Counted from the stretch's first letter, positions 32,600 through 42,752 are shown. The stretch: DNA of 64,000 nt from Isoetes taiwanensis (GCA_021234155.1 JAJEKV010000898.1:1-64000), one strand, 5' to 3'. Numbers and translations are program-made. Notes: a model not told the origin generated them from the letters alone.

Positions 32600-33658
32600 A
32601 CCTGTCCACGCCTAAAGGCTGATAGGAAAAAGCGGGTAAGATGGTTTCCCGACGCTTTCCCCTGAGGAGTAAGTGACTACTTCCTTTTCTAGGTCCATAG
32701 GAACCTCTTCCTCCTTAAGCTCCTCCTTCTCCTCCCTACTATGGACAGGGTTATGATAAAGGTCTTCCCCTTCTTCATCCGAATGAGAGGGAATCTCGAC
32801 CATGTTGATACTTGGGACTTGAGGTCCCATCGCTGTGAAGGCTTCCGGAGGAGGCTGGGATGGAGGATCTTGAAGTACAAGATCCCTAAGCCTGAGAAGT
32901 GTCTCAGCCGGCTCAATGGTCTCACCTTTGGAACGGGGCGGTTGGCCGTACCTCGTGAGGGAGATCCACGGGCGAAATCAATAGAATCATCCATGCAATA
33001 CTCAGCCGTCATAGAGAACTTGTGCTTTCTCCCGTCCTTTGAGCCCGGCCACTACATGATATGTCCATATAATATCAGCCAGGAGGAGAAACTCCTGGCC
33101 CTGGTGACATATGACTGGAATGACATCTAATCCAGTTAAACGTCCTCCCCGCTCCCGGCGTGGCGGCATTTCTTCGACTAATTGCTTCCAGCGGACGAAA
33201 TCATCCATCCCAATATGCTCATCCTCTTCCTCATCTGACGATTCAGAGACCTTGCCCTTCTCAGCTAGCAAGGTCTCATCCTCTACATACTGGTCCATGA
33301 GGATGGCCAGGACAAAAGACACCTCGAGGAGCTCCTGTCCCTCATGCATGATGATGGGTGGTTGCCGGGCCCACCGGAGTTTGCCCCTGAGCACCTCGTA
33401 GCCACTCTTGCCCCCTCCAAGCATGTCCTTCACCACAGCTCGCTCGATGTATAGCTGTGGGGGTTCTCCCAGAGGGATGCAAAGAGGAAGCATCTCCTCG
33501 GTGTAGAACTCCAAAAACCCGGCATAATCAGGGTGGCTCTGCATGTTGCATATGAGGTCGATGCGTTGGAGCAAGAAAGGCTGTAGGAGATCAAAGGGAA
33601 CTTGAGGGTCCCAGTGTTCTCCATCTTGATACCATTCAAGGATGCTGGTGGCGGCCAT
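32600..33658 (-). CDS. WYQ-type gene of element 3, unknown function
   Basis: Starts at ATG 33658 and stays open for 218 codons to 33002: MAATSILEWYQDGEHW, then FDLLQPFLLQRIDLICNMQS, a long helical-looking body, and an acidic run SESSDEEEDEH followed by EMPPRRERGGR. After the stop the coding character continues in other frames (ETIEPAETLLRLRDLVLQDP, then SHSDEEGEDLYHN) to about 32600, so one or two frame changes probably shorten it. Related to the gene at 11087 in element 1. No known domain, signal peptide or membrane segment. The long open frame makes it the best-preserved cassette gene. Confidence 0.6.
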
Positions 33659-33751
33659 TGGCGCTGGAAGGAAGGAGGGAGGAGGATAAACAAAAAACTA
33701 GGGAATGAAAATGAAACCCTAAAAAGTTTTTAAGTACCCTTTGTATCTTTA

Positions 33752-33765
33752 TGCTGACGTCAGCA
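33752..33765. promoter_or_regulatory. TGCTGACGTCAGCA palindrome upstream of WYQ-type gene
   Basis: A perfect 14-base palindrome centred on TGACGTCA, a plant bZIP (TGA/CREB-like) site. Plant histone promoters are known for ACGTCA hexamers bound by bZIP factors. It lies 94 bases before the ATG at 33658, where element 1 has its hairpins and TATA box. Confidence 0.55.
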
Positions 33766-33860
33766 TTGACATATATTTTTTTTTAAGGAATATTAAAATC
33801 TGTTTATTTAATCATAGATAGTTATGCTGTAACAGGGACACAGTAGACAAAACTAGGATT

Positions 33861-33866
33861 TTTATT
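33861..33866 (-). terminator. AATAAA polyadenylation signal of the H3-type gene
   Basis: AATAAA on the minus strand, about 42 bases after the stop at 33908-33910. Position and motif fit a plant mRNA 3' end, so the H3-type and WYQ-type genes could be separate transcripts. Confidence 0.5.
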
Positions 33867-33907
33867 AAGATGTACAAAATTTTTACAATCACAATGCCCG
33901 AAGGCAG

Positions 33908-34522
33908 CTACAGATGATCTCCCCGGATTCTCCGAGCAAGGGCTAAATCCTTGGTCATTATTGTGATTCTCTTTGTGTGGATAGCGCAAAGATTTGCGTC
34001 ACTATATAGAGCGATCAGGTAGGCTTCAGCCGGCTCCCGAAGTGCCAAAATTGCAAAGGTCTGGAAGCGGAGGTCAGTCTTGAACTCTTGGGCTACCAAC
34101 CTCTCGAAGGGCAGCTTCCTTATTAACAGCTCCGTGGTCTTCTGGTACTTACGGATCTCCCATAAGGCCATAGTGCCCGGTCTAAAGCGATGAGGTTTCC
34201 TTGAAGCGGCAGCTTTTGGAGTCGGACTAGGCTTCTTCGGCACCATCTTGCCTGCGGTAACGGGATGGGGCCCCGCAGCTTCCACCCGTTCCTGCCGTCG
34301 ACTGGAGCTGGTGTGCTTGCCTATGCTTCTGGCAACCTTTAGTTTCTCTTTGTATTGGCTGCCGGACTTGTGGGCTGTGAATTTCCTCCATCTTTTGCTG
34401 GGCGGCTTGTCCGCCTGATCAGGCCCACGCTGGATCTCTTGCTCTGTGTTGGCCTGCTGCTGTTGTTGCTCTTGTTGGGCCTTCTCTTGTTGCTCCTTTT
34501 GCTGTTGCTCCTGTTGAGCCTT
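33908..34522 (-). CDS. Histone H3-fold domain with Q/E-rich tail, element 3
   Basis: An open frame from 34522 to the TAG at 33908. It begins Q/E-rich (34440-34522: [19 protein letters not shown]), then a basic tail ([30 protein letters not shown]), then an H3 core from about 34198: [48 protein letters not shown] and [19 protein letters not shown]-stop. All core helices of H3 are present and the protein ends as H3 does. Three residues (REI) are missing before AQEFK in helix 1/2. Loop 1 is the short canonical type, unlike CENH3. The usual modified tail lysines K4, K9 and K27 have no counterpart; K37 and the RPG turn do. A TAA at 34523-34525 separates it from the upstream part of the same gene. 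Confidence 0.88.
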   Translation of the reverse strand, partial: KAQQEQQQKEQQEKAQQEQQQQQANTEQEIQRGPDQADKPPSKRWRKFTAHKSGSQYKEKLKVARSIGKHTSSSRRQERVEAAGPHPVTAGKMVPKKPSPTPKAAASRKPHRFRPGTMALWEIRKYQKTTELLIRKLPFERLVAQEFKTDLRFQTFAILALREPAEAYLIALYSDANLCAIHTKRITIMTKDLALARRIRGDHL

Positions 34523-34525
34523 TTA

Positions 34526-35174
34526 CGCGTCGTTCGAGGCCTCCACGGGCGGCGCCATGTCGACTTTCACGAAAGCAAACCCGGCCGGGCCGCTGACCCG
34601 CCGGATTAGCTTCGCCCAATGGTAGCGGTCAAGGCCGGAGGTTCATATCAACGGACCCGACCGTCCGGGTCGACCGATATCTGGGATTCGATCCGGTAAA
34701 GTTTTGGGAAGCCTCATGCCACTAGTATGGGGGAAGCCCGAAAGGCTCGCAATTGATAATGGCCCTCCCATCCCCTAGGTATCACGTACTCCGCACCCGG
34801 CGCGATTAAACCGCCCGCTCTATCTCCGAAGGTCATCTTCGGGCGGAGTTGGATCATACTGCCGCCTCTTGAATTCCCTCCTCTTGCGAATGTTCTTTGC
34901 ACTCAGGGGGGTAGAACTTAACCAACATCATCACCTGGTCAGGTTGCTCGACCATGGTGTACGGCTGCTGTTGGAGGTTAAGCTTAATCAAGAAAAATTC
35001 AGAGAGATGGAATATGGGATAGGGTATTCTAATATCATTGCTAAAGCGCTGCATCAACTCATTAAGAAGGATGTCGACCATGTCACTGTCGGTGGCCATG
35101 TACCGCCCAAGCAATGCATAGATCTGAGGTATAGTGAGGCTGGCAGGGTCCAAAGTACTCTTGGTGTTGGCCAT
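34526..35174 (-). pseudogene. N-terminal part of the element 3 H3-type gene
   Basis: Starts at ATG 35174 (MANTKSTLDPASL), then IPQIYALLGRYMATDSDMVD and a helical body (FHLSEFFLIKLNLQQQPYTM) to a TGA near 34858. After a frame change it continues QLRPKMTFGDRAGGLIAPGA and, with further slips, RLYRIESQISVDPDGRVR and FAFVKVDMAAPVEASNDA, directly before the Q/E-rich part at 34522. The run of coding-like text in alternating frames suggests one protein of about 420 residues ending in the H3 fold. SPFIGFFLNASSTPTD of element 1 aligns with IPQIYALLGRYMATDSD. No other family is recognised. Confidence 0.6.
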
Positions 35175-35420
35175 GGACAAGGCGCTGACTGAAAGGGAGG
35201 CTAGAGGTGAGGCGCTAGGGTTGGAGGAGGGCGCAGGCGCAAGAGGAAGGAAAGTTGCAAGCTTGGAGTACGGCGGCTATGGCGGTCAATCAGGTAGGCG
35301 GAGAGAAGGCGTGGACGAGAAAAGATAACAATAAAAAAAAAACGGCTCCTTACTTTTTAACTTTTAAATTTAAAATTTTACTGAAACTTTTTTTTTTTAA
35401 ATTATACGACGGAAATACGC

Positions 35421-35428
35421 ATTTTATA
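35421..35428 (-). promoter_or_regulatory. TATA box of the element 3 H3-type gene
   Basis: TATAAAAT on the minus strand, about 250 bases before ATG 35174 and inside the element, between primer binding site and gene. It parallels the internal TATA boxes of element 1. Confidence 0.5.
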
Positions 35429-35836
35429 TGGAGCGGCGCTGCTCCAGTTATACGGATTTATCTCGCGATTCTAGAGCGACAAAACCCGAGTTGGGCCGTT
35501 GTTGGGTTTGGGCCCCTTCCTTGACCTTATGATGCCGGTTGACGACCCCCCCCAGAGTATTTGAGATATGCCCGACTCATTGGAGCAACAATCTCGTCGA
35601 TCCGAGCTATGTGGAGAGAGTTATGGTGACTACAAAACTCGTACTTCTAGCTCCACTTGCTGACCTTAACCATCCTACTATGGAACACGTCCCTCCACAA
35701 CTAGGTCATTCTCTCCTTAACTAGGCCAACCAAGATGCTACTTACAGAGTTGGGACGTTCTATCCTAGAAAAATCTACCGTCAACTAACGAGTTAGACTA
35801 TGGCCAGTGCAACAATTTTGGTCCATCAAAATCATG
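35429..35836. other. Spacer between primer binding site and H3-type promoter
   Basis: No gene seen. It contains a run of eight C at 35548-35555 and otherwise mixed sequence. It corresponds by position to 13512-13700 of element 1. Confidence 0.4.
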
Positions 35837-35848
35837 GCTCTGATACCA
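35837..35848 (-). promoter_or_regulatory. Primer binding site of element 3 (initiator-Met tRNA)
   Basis: Minus strand TGGTATCAGAGC, exact, next to the LTR end at 35850. It shows that the LTR on its right is a 5' LTR read on the minus strand. Confidence 0.9.
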
Positions 35849-35849
35849 C

Positions 35850-37396
35850 TGTGACGCTCCCAGAATCATACGATGCACCCATTGTATAGACACGGGACTT
35901 CCCCTCCCATGGCGACTAAATCATCATGGCAAGGCCCTCTGTCATACTCGGACTACTTGGGATGGCCAAGTATCCGGGCGAGGAACACGGAGGTGTCATT
36001 CGTCCCACGTCCTCTATGGGAAATCCTATACAGCGGAAGCATACATATATGTTAGCATACAATCATAATGCAAAATAATATACCACCATGAAGGGTGGCC
36101 CATCCTCATCATCATGGAAAAGGCAATCCATTCATAACAACATGAAATAACACAATAACCGGGCACTACCCCGGGCTCAGACTCCAAGGGGTCAACTGAC
36201 GGCCAAGGTCTCAAGATATCAGCAAACGGAAGTATAACATGGCGTTGGCTGGCATAAGACAATGGCTAGGGTTGTCCATTCCATCCGCCCCTCCTGCACA
36301 CTTTGCAGATAGGCTGAATCATGCTATGACGTGCTTGTAGCCCTTCGGAGACGCAATCCCCAGGAATCACCCTTTGGGACTACTCCGGGTTACATCTCCC
36401 CGGTCCGATGAGGCAGGTCAGAGAAGCGTCTCCTTCCCGAGTATGACGGATCGCTGGGTGTGCTAGAGAACACGTGCCCCCTCAGTGACCCCCGTATCCG
36501 TACCCGACTTACTCTCCTAAATCTAAAGGTCAGCTCACCAACCCGTTCGAGCCCAGGGCGGCCATATAGGCTCCCACCCTCCGGCCCAGAGAGTGTCAGA
36601 CCCATACCCGGCCCTCACACAGTGACCGACTATAGGCCTAGCACACTATAGAAGTCCTGTAGCCACGCTAGGCAAGACCTCACCCTCGTTTCTCCTTCAT
36701 ACTCGTTATCTGGTGCTGAACCACATCATAGCATCCCCAGCCAGGTAGGCTCTTGTGCACAGGCCGCAAATATTGGGTATTAAGGGATCTCATTAGAGAC
36801 ATCTCTAATCCTAGGGAAGCTTTTAGGCCACTACCCTCCCCTTGATTCCCAATACACGGAAGAAGCAGAAAGAACTAATGTAATTACCATCCATGTATTC
36901 AGAACAATTCATAAAGAGAATTTAATCATTCCATCTACTCAAAGAAGTGTTAGCAGAAAAGAACCTTTCTACTGACTAACCGGTGTCCTGGCTGGAGCCA
37001 TGGTCACGGTAGGCATCCATCCTTCGAAACTGGGTAGGTAAGTGTTGGCAAAACAAGCTTAGGCTGCTGGCTGCTGCTCCTCCTCAATCCCAATTCGAAT
37101 TTGGGAGAGAAATTGGGGTAGGATCCCTATTCCTAGGCCCAAAATGGTAAGTCCCTTCTGGCCAATCAATTTGGGCCAGGTCGCACCCCCTTATTGGTGA
37201 TGATTAGCTAATTAGACCATAATGACTTAATTAGGTTAATTAGGCCATTATAATTCATAATTATCCCTTTGGCTTTATTAACATAGCTAATAAAAACCAT
37301 TATGGGTAACCCTCACGTGGACCATTAAGTCCATTGTGTCCTGGTGACGTGTCATGGTATGCATACATATACCGTATAGATACCTGGAACGTCACA
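35850..37396 (-). repeat. 5' LTR of element 3
   Basis: 1547 bases with matching ends TGTGACG and CGTCACA. It shares a core (near 36268-36320: GGTTGTCCATTCCATCCGCC and CCTCCTGCACACTTTGCAGA) and overall layout with the LTRs of elements 1 and 2. No second copy is present in the window, apart from a related fragment at 53457. Confidence 0.88.
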
Positions 37397-37537
37397 CCCA
37401 CAAGCTCTGAATCCGTAGCTTCTGAAACTCAATTGCAAATCCTTGGGAGGCTGGAGAATAAACATGCATGTAAATCCCATGAGGCGAGAATGAAAAATTG
37501 CATGAAAAGGATTCGAACTTGTACCTATAAGGGTACC

Positions 37538-37870
37538 TTCGCACCCGTCGTTAAGTTAGGAATAAGTTAATTTTTTTTAACTGCCAGTTAAACTTATAAG
37601 AGACTCTTATGTTCGCACCAAGACTAACTTAACTTTCCGTTAAGACTTTAACCTAACGAAAACTAGTTAAATCTTTTCAGACTAGAACAAGTTAGGTTAT
37701 CTTTTTTTTAACTTAACTAAAACGTGTTCGCACATGCCTTAGTTAAGTTAGTGCTAACTTAATGCTAACAATAATTTCTTCGCATAGGTCCCTATTAAGT
37801 TAGTCTAACTTAATGCTAACGGCAATGGCTTCGCACATTCATCCGTTAGTTTTTTTTTTTAACATAGTGC
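37538..37870. repeat. Subterminal repeats of the Harbinger-like element
   Basis: TTCGCAC/T followed within 25 bases by a (C)GTTA(A/G)TTAG-like motif recurs at about 37539, 37612, 37723, 37779 and 37830. Similar TTAAGTTAG and CTAACTTAA text fills 39850-40040 at the other end. Repeated subterminal motifs are usual transposase binding sites. Confidence 0.6.
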
Positions 37871-38198
37871 TAACGACAATAGCCTCGGTCAAATGTGAAA
37901 TATGACAATGTAGTGCACTGTCTTCGATAATTCTTTTTAAAGTAGCCACATGTGTCTCCTTGAACAATATCTAATAACACCACAGTACTTGGACTTATCT
38001 AAATGGGAGTCGTTTTGTTTTGGATATTAACAAAATGTCCAGGGATTTTACAACCACCTGGAACATGCAAAGCCTCTAGTTAGCAACTAATGCTTAATGT
38101 AATTGTTTTCAAGCAAATTTTTCCTTATATTGTATACAATAATAGCCACAAGTGCCTTCTAGAACAATACCAAATAGCGAGGGATTGACATTCTAACA

Positions 38199-38414
<216 letters not shown>

Positions 38415-39132
38415 TAGCTCAACCACAGATTTGCAAAACTTATAGCTTCAAGTAAACTTTCACCGAAGCAAATAGTCACAATGAAATGATTAGATACAAA
38501 TGAAACTAAATTAAGCCCAAGCTAATCTCTGAAGTTCCAAACGTGCAAATCCTTGCATCTACTAAAACTTTCTGTTATTTAAAGACAAAGACAGCAATAT
38601 CCATTACTCTGCACAAATGCTCCACGCATGCACTTATGCAGTTAAATCAATAATGATTAGTTCAAATTACAGCTTCACTTCATGACTAGTTTGTTATGTG
38701 CAAGAAAAATGCTTGGTTTTACAACTATCAACTAATTTATGAATGATGCGACGGCTCAGGAGTCTGTTGTACAATAATGGCTCTAAATCGAGTATGCTGT
38801 CATAGGCCACATCTAGGATAATTAGAAGCTTGCAGGAAGATTAGAGGCTTGCAAATAGATGCGTCTTGAAAATGCAAGGCTGGCTCACTATACCTTCTTT
38901 TGACGATGGTTTGCCTTACCATATTCTATAATGAGCTCTGTTTATTTGTTTCTTAGACAGTATCTATTCCTGCACATAAATACAACAGAGATGAAGATGA
39001 TGTAAATAGTTGCATTAAAAATCAAGAGGAACTACTACCCTAGTGGGAATGCCATATTTGGCAGCTTTAGCATTCAATGAAAACAATTGGATTATTGTTG
39101 AGTTGTGTATTGGGGGATATTATGGACCAGCT

Positions 39133-39297
39133 GTAAATATGATGAGCAAACATGATGGAAAGCATTGGAACACCAATAATAAGGATTGGCCACGTCTCAA
39201 TTGCGATCGTAACCAACATGCCAATAAGATCAAGTGCTCCAGGAACTGCAAAAGTAATACACACTGGGATGTCAATATCCAATATGCTCATGTCCTG
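39133..39297 (-). pseudogene. Captured ABCC transporter exon fragment
   Basis: Minus strand DMSILDIDIPVCITFAVPGA, then LIGMLVTIAIETWPILIIGV and PMLSIMFAHHIY. This is the start of the second membrane domain of ABCC (MRP-type) transporters, where DxSxLDxDIP is followed by two hydrophobic spans and a Q-R-Y-Y end, here H-H-I-Y. It lies on the opposite strand to the subtilase piece, so the captures were separate events. Confidence 0.75.
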
Positions 39298-40201
39298 TCC
39301 AGTACACGATCCCTTACAGCATGATCCACCTTCATTCATGAGAGCATATGCATGGATTATATTAGCTCTGGATACAACTGCTTAAAATGAAATTCAGACA
39401 GAAACCCTAAGTTGATTTCACTTTTCTGTTAATTCAGAAGTAAAAGTTAAAGGCCTTTAAACTGCATCTGACATTTGTCTCTTATGCGGTCAAAATAAGC
39501 TATCACAAAACACTCCTGATACAAGCCATAGAGCTTAAACTGAACAGGTAGAAAGTCCTAAAAAACAAGAAATGCTTACCTCTGCTGCACATTTGGCACT
39601 GCTATAGAGAGCTTTGGAACTCAGAAGGGGATTCCGAGGCTGAGATTTTGTGAAAACCATTATGTTCTAGCATCGTCGGCACCTATTTCCTGTGACAAAA
39701 AAGAGGCAATTTTTTTTTTTTTTTTTGACCCAAGCGACATTGGGTCAGATTTGGTCGAACCTTCGCAACCATCTCCATAACCATGGACCCCGTGGTAACC
39801 AGCGTTAAAGTGACCTCCGGAGGTCACTTTAACTTTCAGTTCATTTTTATTTTTGAGTTATGTTTGCGTTAAATTTGTTAACTTAACGTAAAGTGGTTTG
39901 AAGATGGTTTGGGTTAGGGATTTTAGGTTAAGAAAATTAACGGAATACTAAATATGTAATTTAATGGAACTCTAACCTAACTTGTGGTGTGAAACTAAGA
40001 ACTGTTAAAAACTTAACCCAATCCTAACTTAACGGCTAGTGCAAAAGTACCCTAAGAAGATCACCATGCACACCATGCATTCCCATCAACAAGCCAACAA
40101 CAATAATATGCATGTAAATTCTATGGGAGAAAAGAAAAAGCGGCATCATAAATCGGCTAAAGACCCTTGTTTTGCCTTCTAAATCCAGCAGATTTAGCTT
40201 C

Positions 40202-40277
40202 TAAATCCATCCCTCTGCATCAAACCTTAGCATCCAGCTTAAATCCGTCCCTCTGCATCAAACCTTAGCATCTGGCT
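40202..40277. repeat. Two-copy 38-base tandem repeat
   Basis: TAAATCCATCCCTCTGCATC and the rest of the 38-base unit occurs at 40202-40239 and again at 40240-40277 with three differences. Confidence 0.9.
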
Positions 40278-40337
40278 GCTCGACCCCTATAAGCTGTCCC
40301 AGTTTGTGGAACCGTATATTTATGATATATGGTTTGA

Positions 40338-40571
40338 ATGGTTAAAGTTAGGTATTGTATGAAAGTTAGTATGGAAATAGGGCAAATTGGTTCGCTGTAT
40401 TTCTGGAGTCTGCGGGATGTGGGCAAGCAGGTCGGATGCATGGTTCGATGCAGGCGCTATCTTTGGAAGGCGCCTCTTTCTGTTCCTGGCAAGCTGGAAG
40501 CGAATAAGATGGGGAATCCAGCCCTCTTACAGTCTATAAATCCTGAGCTTGGAGCCATTTTGCGTACCTAA
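40338..40571 (+). CDS. Upstream frame of the HUH gene, possible first exon
   Basis: A frame MVKVRYCMKVSMEIGQIGSL ending at TAA 40569. Its stop is followed at once by CGAG-GTGAGC, which could be a splice donor just after the frame, but the stop precedes it. It may be an upstream ORF or a broken N-terminus of the HUH protein. No domain recognised. Confidence 0.25.
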   Translation: MVKVRYCMKVSMEIGQIGSLYFWSLRDVGKQVGCMVRCRRYLWKAPLSVPGKLEANKMGNPALLQSINPELGAILRT

Positions 40572-40625
40572 CGAGGTGAGCTTCAGATTTCCTTGTGTTT
40601 TCCACATTGTCTTTGCTTTGTTTCC

Positions 40626-41435
40626 ATGAGGAGGGATGCTAGGAGGCGGGGCGGACAGCCAGGAATGGGCAGCCGGACTCTTCTGGGAGGTCTGGTGTGG
40701 AGGCATGCACAAATCTTTGTTGAGGATGAAGGCATAGGCCTCATAGGCGTGAGTGTGACTTGGGTGTGGCGGGCATGGATGCACCCCAGGAGTTCTATGA
40801 CATGCTCCTTAATTCTACGTGAGAAGAAGGTGTTTGGTCTTTGTTGCGGTAGGAGAGGGCGTGACTTAGATCACCTGCATTACCAGTGTGTCTTTAGGCA
40901 TGCTCTGAAGTCCCCTAGAGTTGTGAATTTGGCGTTAAAGCATGTGGGGGTTGTTCTTGTTTGTAAGGCGTTAAAGAATAGCAGGCTCCATTGTTTCGAG
41001 GGGCTAATATGGTATTGCATGAAGGATATGGGGAAGCCACACTTCAAGCCGCACACAAAGAATGTGTCTGAGTGCCAGTTGGAGATGGGCAAGGACCTGT
41101 ACTTGCTCTATGGTGCAGGGGGCATCAAGCATGTGGTAGTTTTGGATAACAGGAACCTCTTGGGAAGAGCCCTTCATTTTGTGAACTATCATGGGGGAAG
41201 GCAGCTGAGTTCTAGCCTTGTGTACACAGTCACTAGGATGCTTAGAACCGGTAAATTTGTGTTGTCTACTAGCTGGATCCTTCCTTCTAACACAGCTTTT
41301 ATATCTGAGCATAGAGTGAAGGCCGCCTGGCACCTGATACTAAACCCCAAAGTCGCATTGCCAAGCGATGTGAGGTGTGTGCTTCGTATGGCATTCCGCT
41401 GGGATGGAACCCATTCATTGGATTGGGAAGGGTAA
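40626..41435 (+). CDS. HUH endonuclease, Replitron-like transposase
   Basis: Start set at the first ATG (40626); the frame is open for 270 codons. RDLDHLHYQCVF carries the metal-binding His-hydrophobic-His pair (HLH, 40872-40880). IWYCMKDMGKPHF carries a single catalytic tyrosine in a YxxK motif (YCMK, 41013-41024). Order and spacing fit a one-tyrosine Rep-class HUH nuclease, which nicks one DNA strand and stays linked through Tyr. There is no helicase, so it is not a Helitron. Replitrons are eukaryotic transposons with such a protein; assignment to them is from motif layout and memory of the family. After the stop at 41435 related text continues in another frame (RYWDEVAMLGDMDENFTKEG), so the C-terminus is probably frameshifted. 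Confidence 0.7.
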   Translation: MRRDARRRGGQPGMGSRTLLGGLVWRHAQIFVEDEGIGLIGVSVTWVWRAWMHPRSSMTCSLILREKKVFGLCCGRRGRDLDHLHYQCVFRHALKSPRVVNLALKHVGVVLVCKALKNSRLHCFEGLIWYCMKDMGKPHFKPHTKNVSECQLEMGKDLYLLYGAGGIKHVVVLDNRNLLGRALHFVNYHGGRQLSSSLVYTVTRMLRTGKFVLSTSWILPSNTAFISEHRVKAAWHLILNPKVALPSDVRCVLRMAFRWDGTHSLDWEG

Positions 41436-42480
41436 AAACGATATTGGGATGAGGTTGCCATGCTCGGAGATATGGATGAGAACTTCACGAAGGAAGGGAG
41501 GATGATGAATTCAGGCCTCGGTAGTCGTGGACATGCTTGGGACTGATTTCATACCTCTTGACACCACGGATTACACAATGGCAATTGGTTTGACTTTGTG
41601 CTTGTAGGGGCTGCCTGCGCAGTTTTTAATGCGTATGTTTCTCTTTGTTTTGATGTTGCATCTTTGTTTGCGATTATTTCTTTATGTCGGACTAGAGATG
41701 GAACGTGGTAATGGATTTTGTAGGGATGGAGATTGGGAATGGGGCTGCTGCTACAAAGAGTTGTTGGAGTTGTCGGGATGAGGACAAGCCTCGGGGATGG
41801 CGTGATTAACATTGACCGATGATGAAGAGGCCTCATCTTCCCCTCGGCGATTGCCTTGCTCCCAGGGCCAAGTATCCATGATGTAATTCATAATGCAATG
41901 CCCTCTCTGTTGCATTCTCTCCCAGCAGGGAGCGGTCCGGGTTGCTCTCGAAGTGGTCTCAAGCATTGTTAACATTAATACTCTTAAGTGGGGGCAGCCT
42001 GCCGATTGTTTAGGATGCGCCTTGGCTGCTGTTTGCGCATTGAGGAGGGCCGTTTCCTACATGGAGTGGGAAGAGGTGGAGGTCATCCGTAGATGAGCCG
42101 CCAAAGATATGGGCGCATATGAATCTGCCCTCGCTCTTCTTATCGGGAATTGCGGCAAATTGACACTTTGGCCAGCGCCACAATGTTTGTTATGAACAAC
42201 AACTAGATAATTGGTATGCCCTCGTGATGATTCTCTGCTTTGCTTTCTTTTTACGTGTGCTTTTGTGTGCTATGGGTGTTATGCATCGGAGAAGGAAATA
42301 AAAAAACAAAAAGGGATGTGGAAATGGATTGCGGGTGAGAAAAAAAGTGTGTTTCGATTGGAAAAACAGATTAGTGTGTTTTTGTGGCTTCATATGATTG
42401 CCCGTGGGAAAAAGATGAAAAAAATAAAAGGGAAAAGCATGGTGTGACTTGCATGTGCATGTGCATGGGAATAGCCCCTG
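41436..42480 (+). other. C-terminal remnant of HUH gene and flank
   Basis: The first 110 bases read as HUH-protein continuation in a shifted frame up to a TGA near 41545, and DFIPLDTTDYTMAIG-like text follows. From about 41600 to 42480 I see only short frames on both strands and no defined element end. Confidence 0.4.
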
Positions 42481-42494
42481 CCCTTTAAGGGCGA

Positions 42495-42550
42495 GCAGAT
42501 TGCTTGGAGCTGCGCATTGCGCAGGGGGTTCGAATCCCCCAGTCTGTTTC
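42495..42550 (+). other. tRNA-like segment with Pol III B box
   Basis: GGGGGTTCGAATCCCCC (42524-42540) is a perfect T-arm with a B box. GCGCATTGCGC before it forms a small stem, and GCAGATT (42495-42501) can pair with AGTCTGT (42541-42547). The span is about 20 bases too short for a tRNA and has no anticodon arm. A tRNA-derived SINE remnant is most likely. Confidence 0.35.
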
Positions 42551-42649
42551 CTCATTTCACTTGTAGTTGCGGCTGCACGGTGGACCTTGGCGAAGCAAGG
42601 GTTAAATTTGAACGTTGCAGTAACATTCTGGAGCCCTCCAGCCATGCAG

Positions 42650-42752
42650 AGAACGGCAATATAGAAAATTGCCATGCAAAAGAATGGCAATATAGAAAAT
42701 TGCCATTCAAACCGAAATGCAGAACATAATATAGCCATTCAACAGAATGGCT
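42650..42752. repeat. Subterminal GCCAT/ATGGC inverted motifs of the hAT-like element
   Basis: GGCAATATAGAAAATTGCCA occurs twice in a row with GCCATGCAAAAGAATGGC between, then GCCATTCAACAGAATGGC. At the other end GGCGCCCTTCAAAAGAATGG and AGGGCGCC form a similar hairpin (46110-46130). They look like transposase binding motifs. Confidence 0.6.

Larger units (their letters stand above)
32451..37396 (-). mobile_element. Element 3: 5' part of a gypsy element with H3 cassette
   Basis: Minus strand. A complete LTR (35850-37396) is followed by an initiator-Met primer binding site (35837-35848), so it is a 5' LTR. Inward come a TATA box, an H3-type gene and a WYQ-type gene, the same order as in element 1. 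No gag or pol is visible before element 4 at 32450. Either the rest was lost or element 4 inserted here and the remainder beyond it (25361-25661) is nearly gone. Confidence 0.75.

Noticed and set aside
33908-34198. Reading the element 3 H3 fold as a centromeric H3 (CENH3)
   Set aside because: CENH3 has a longer loop 1 and a more diverged alpha-N region. Here loop 1 (FKTDLRFQ) is the canonical length and the core is close to ordinary H3.
40880-41333. Minus-strand frames opposite the HUH gene
   Set aside because: The plus strand has correctly ordered HUH and YxxK motifs; the minus frames have none.
42495-42550. A functional tRNA gene
   Set aside because: Too short, with no anticodon arm; only the T-arm and a weak acceptor are present.
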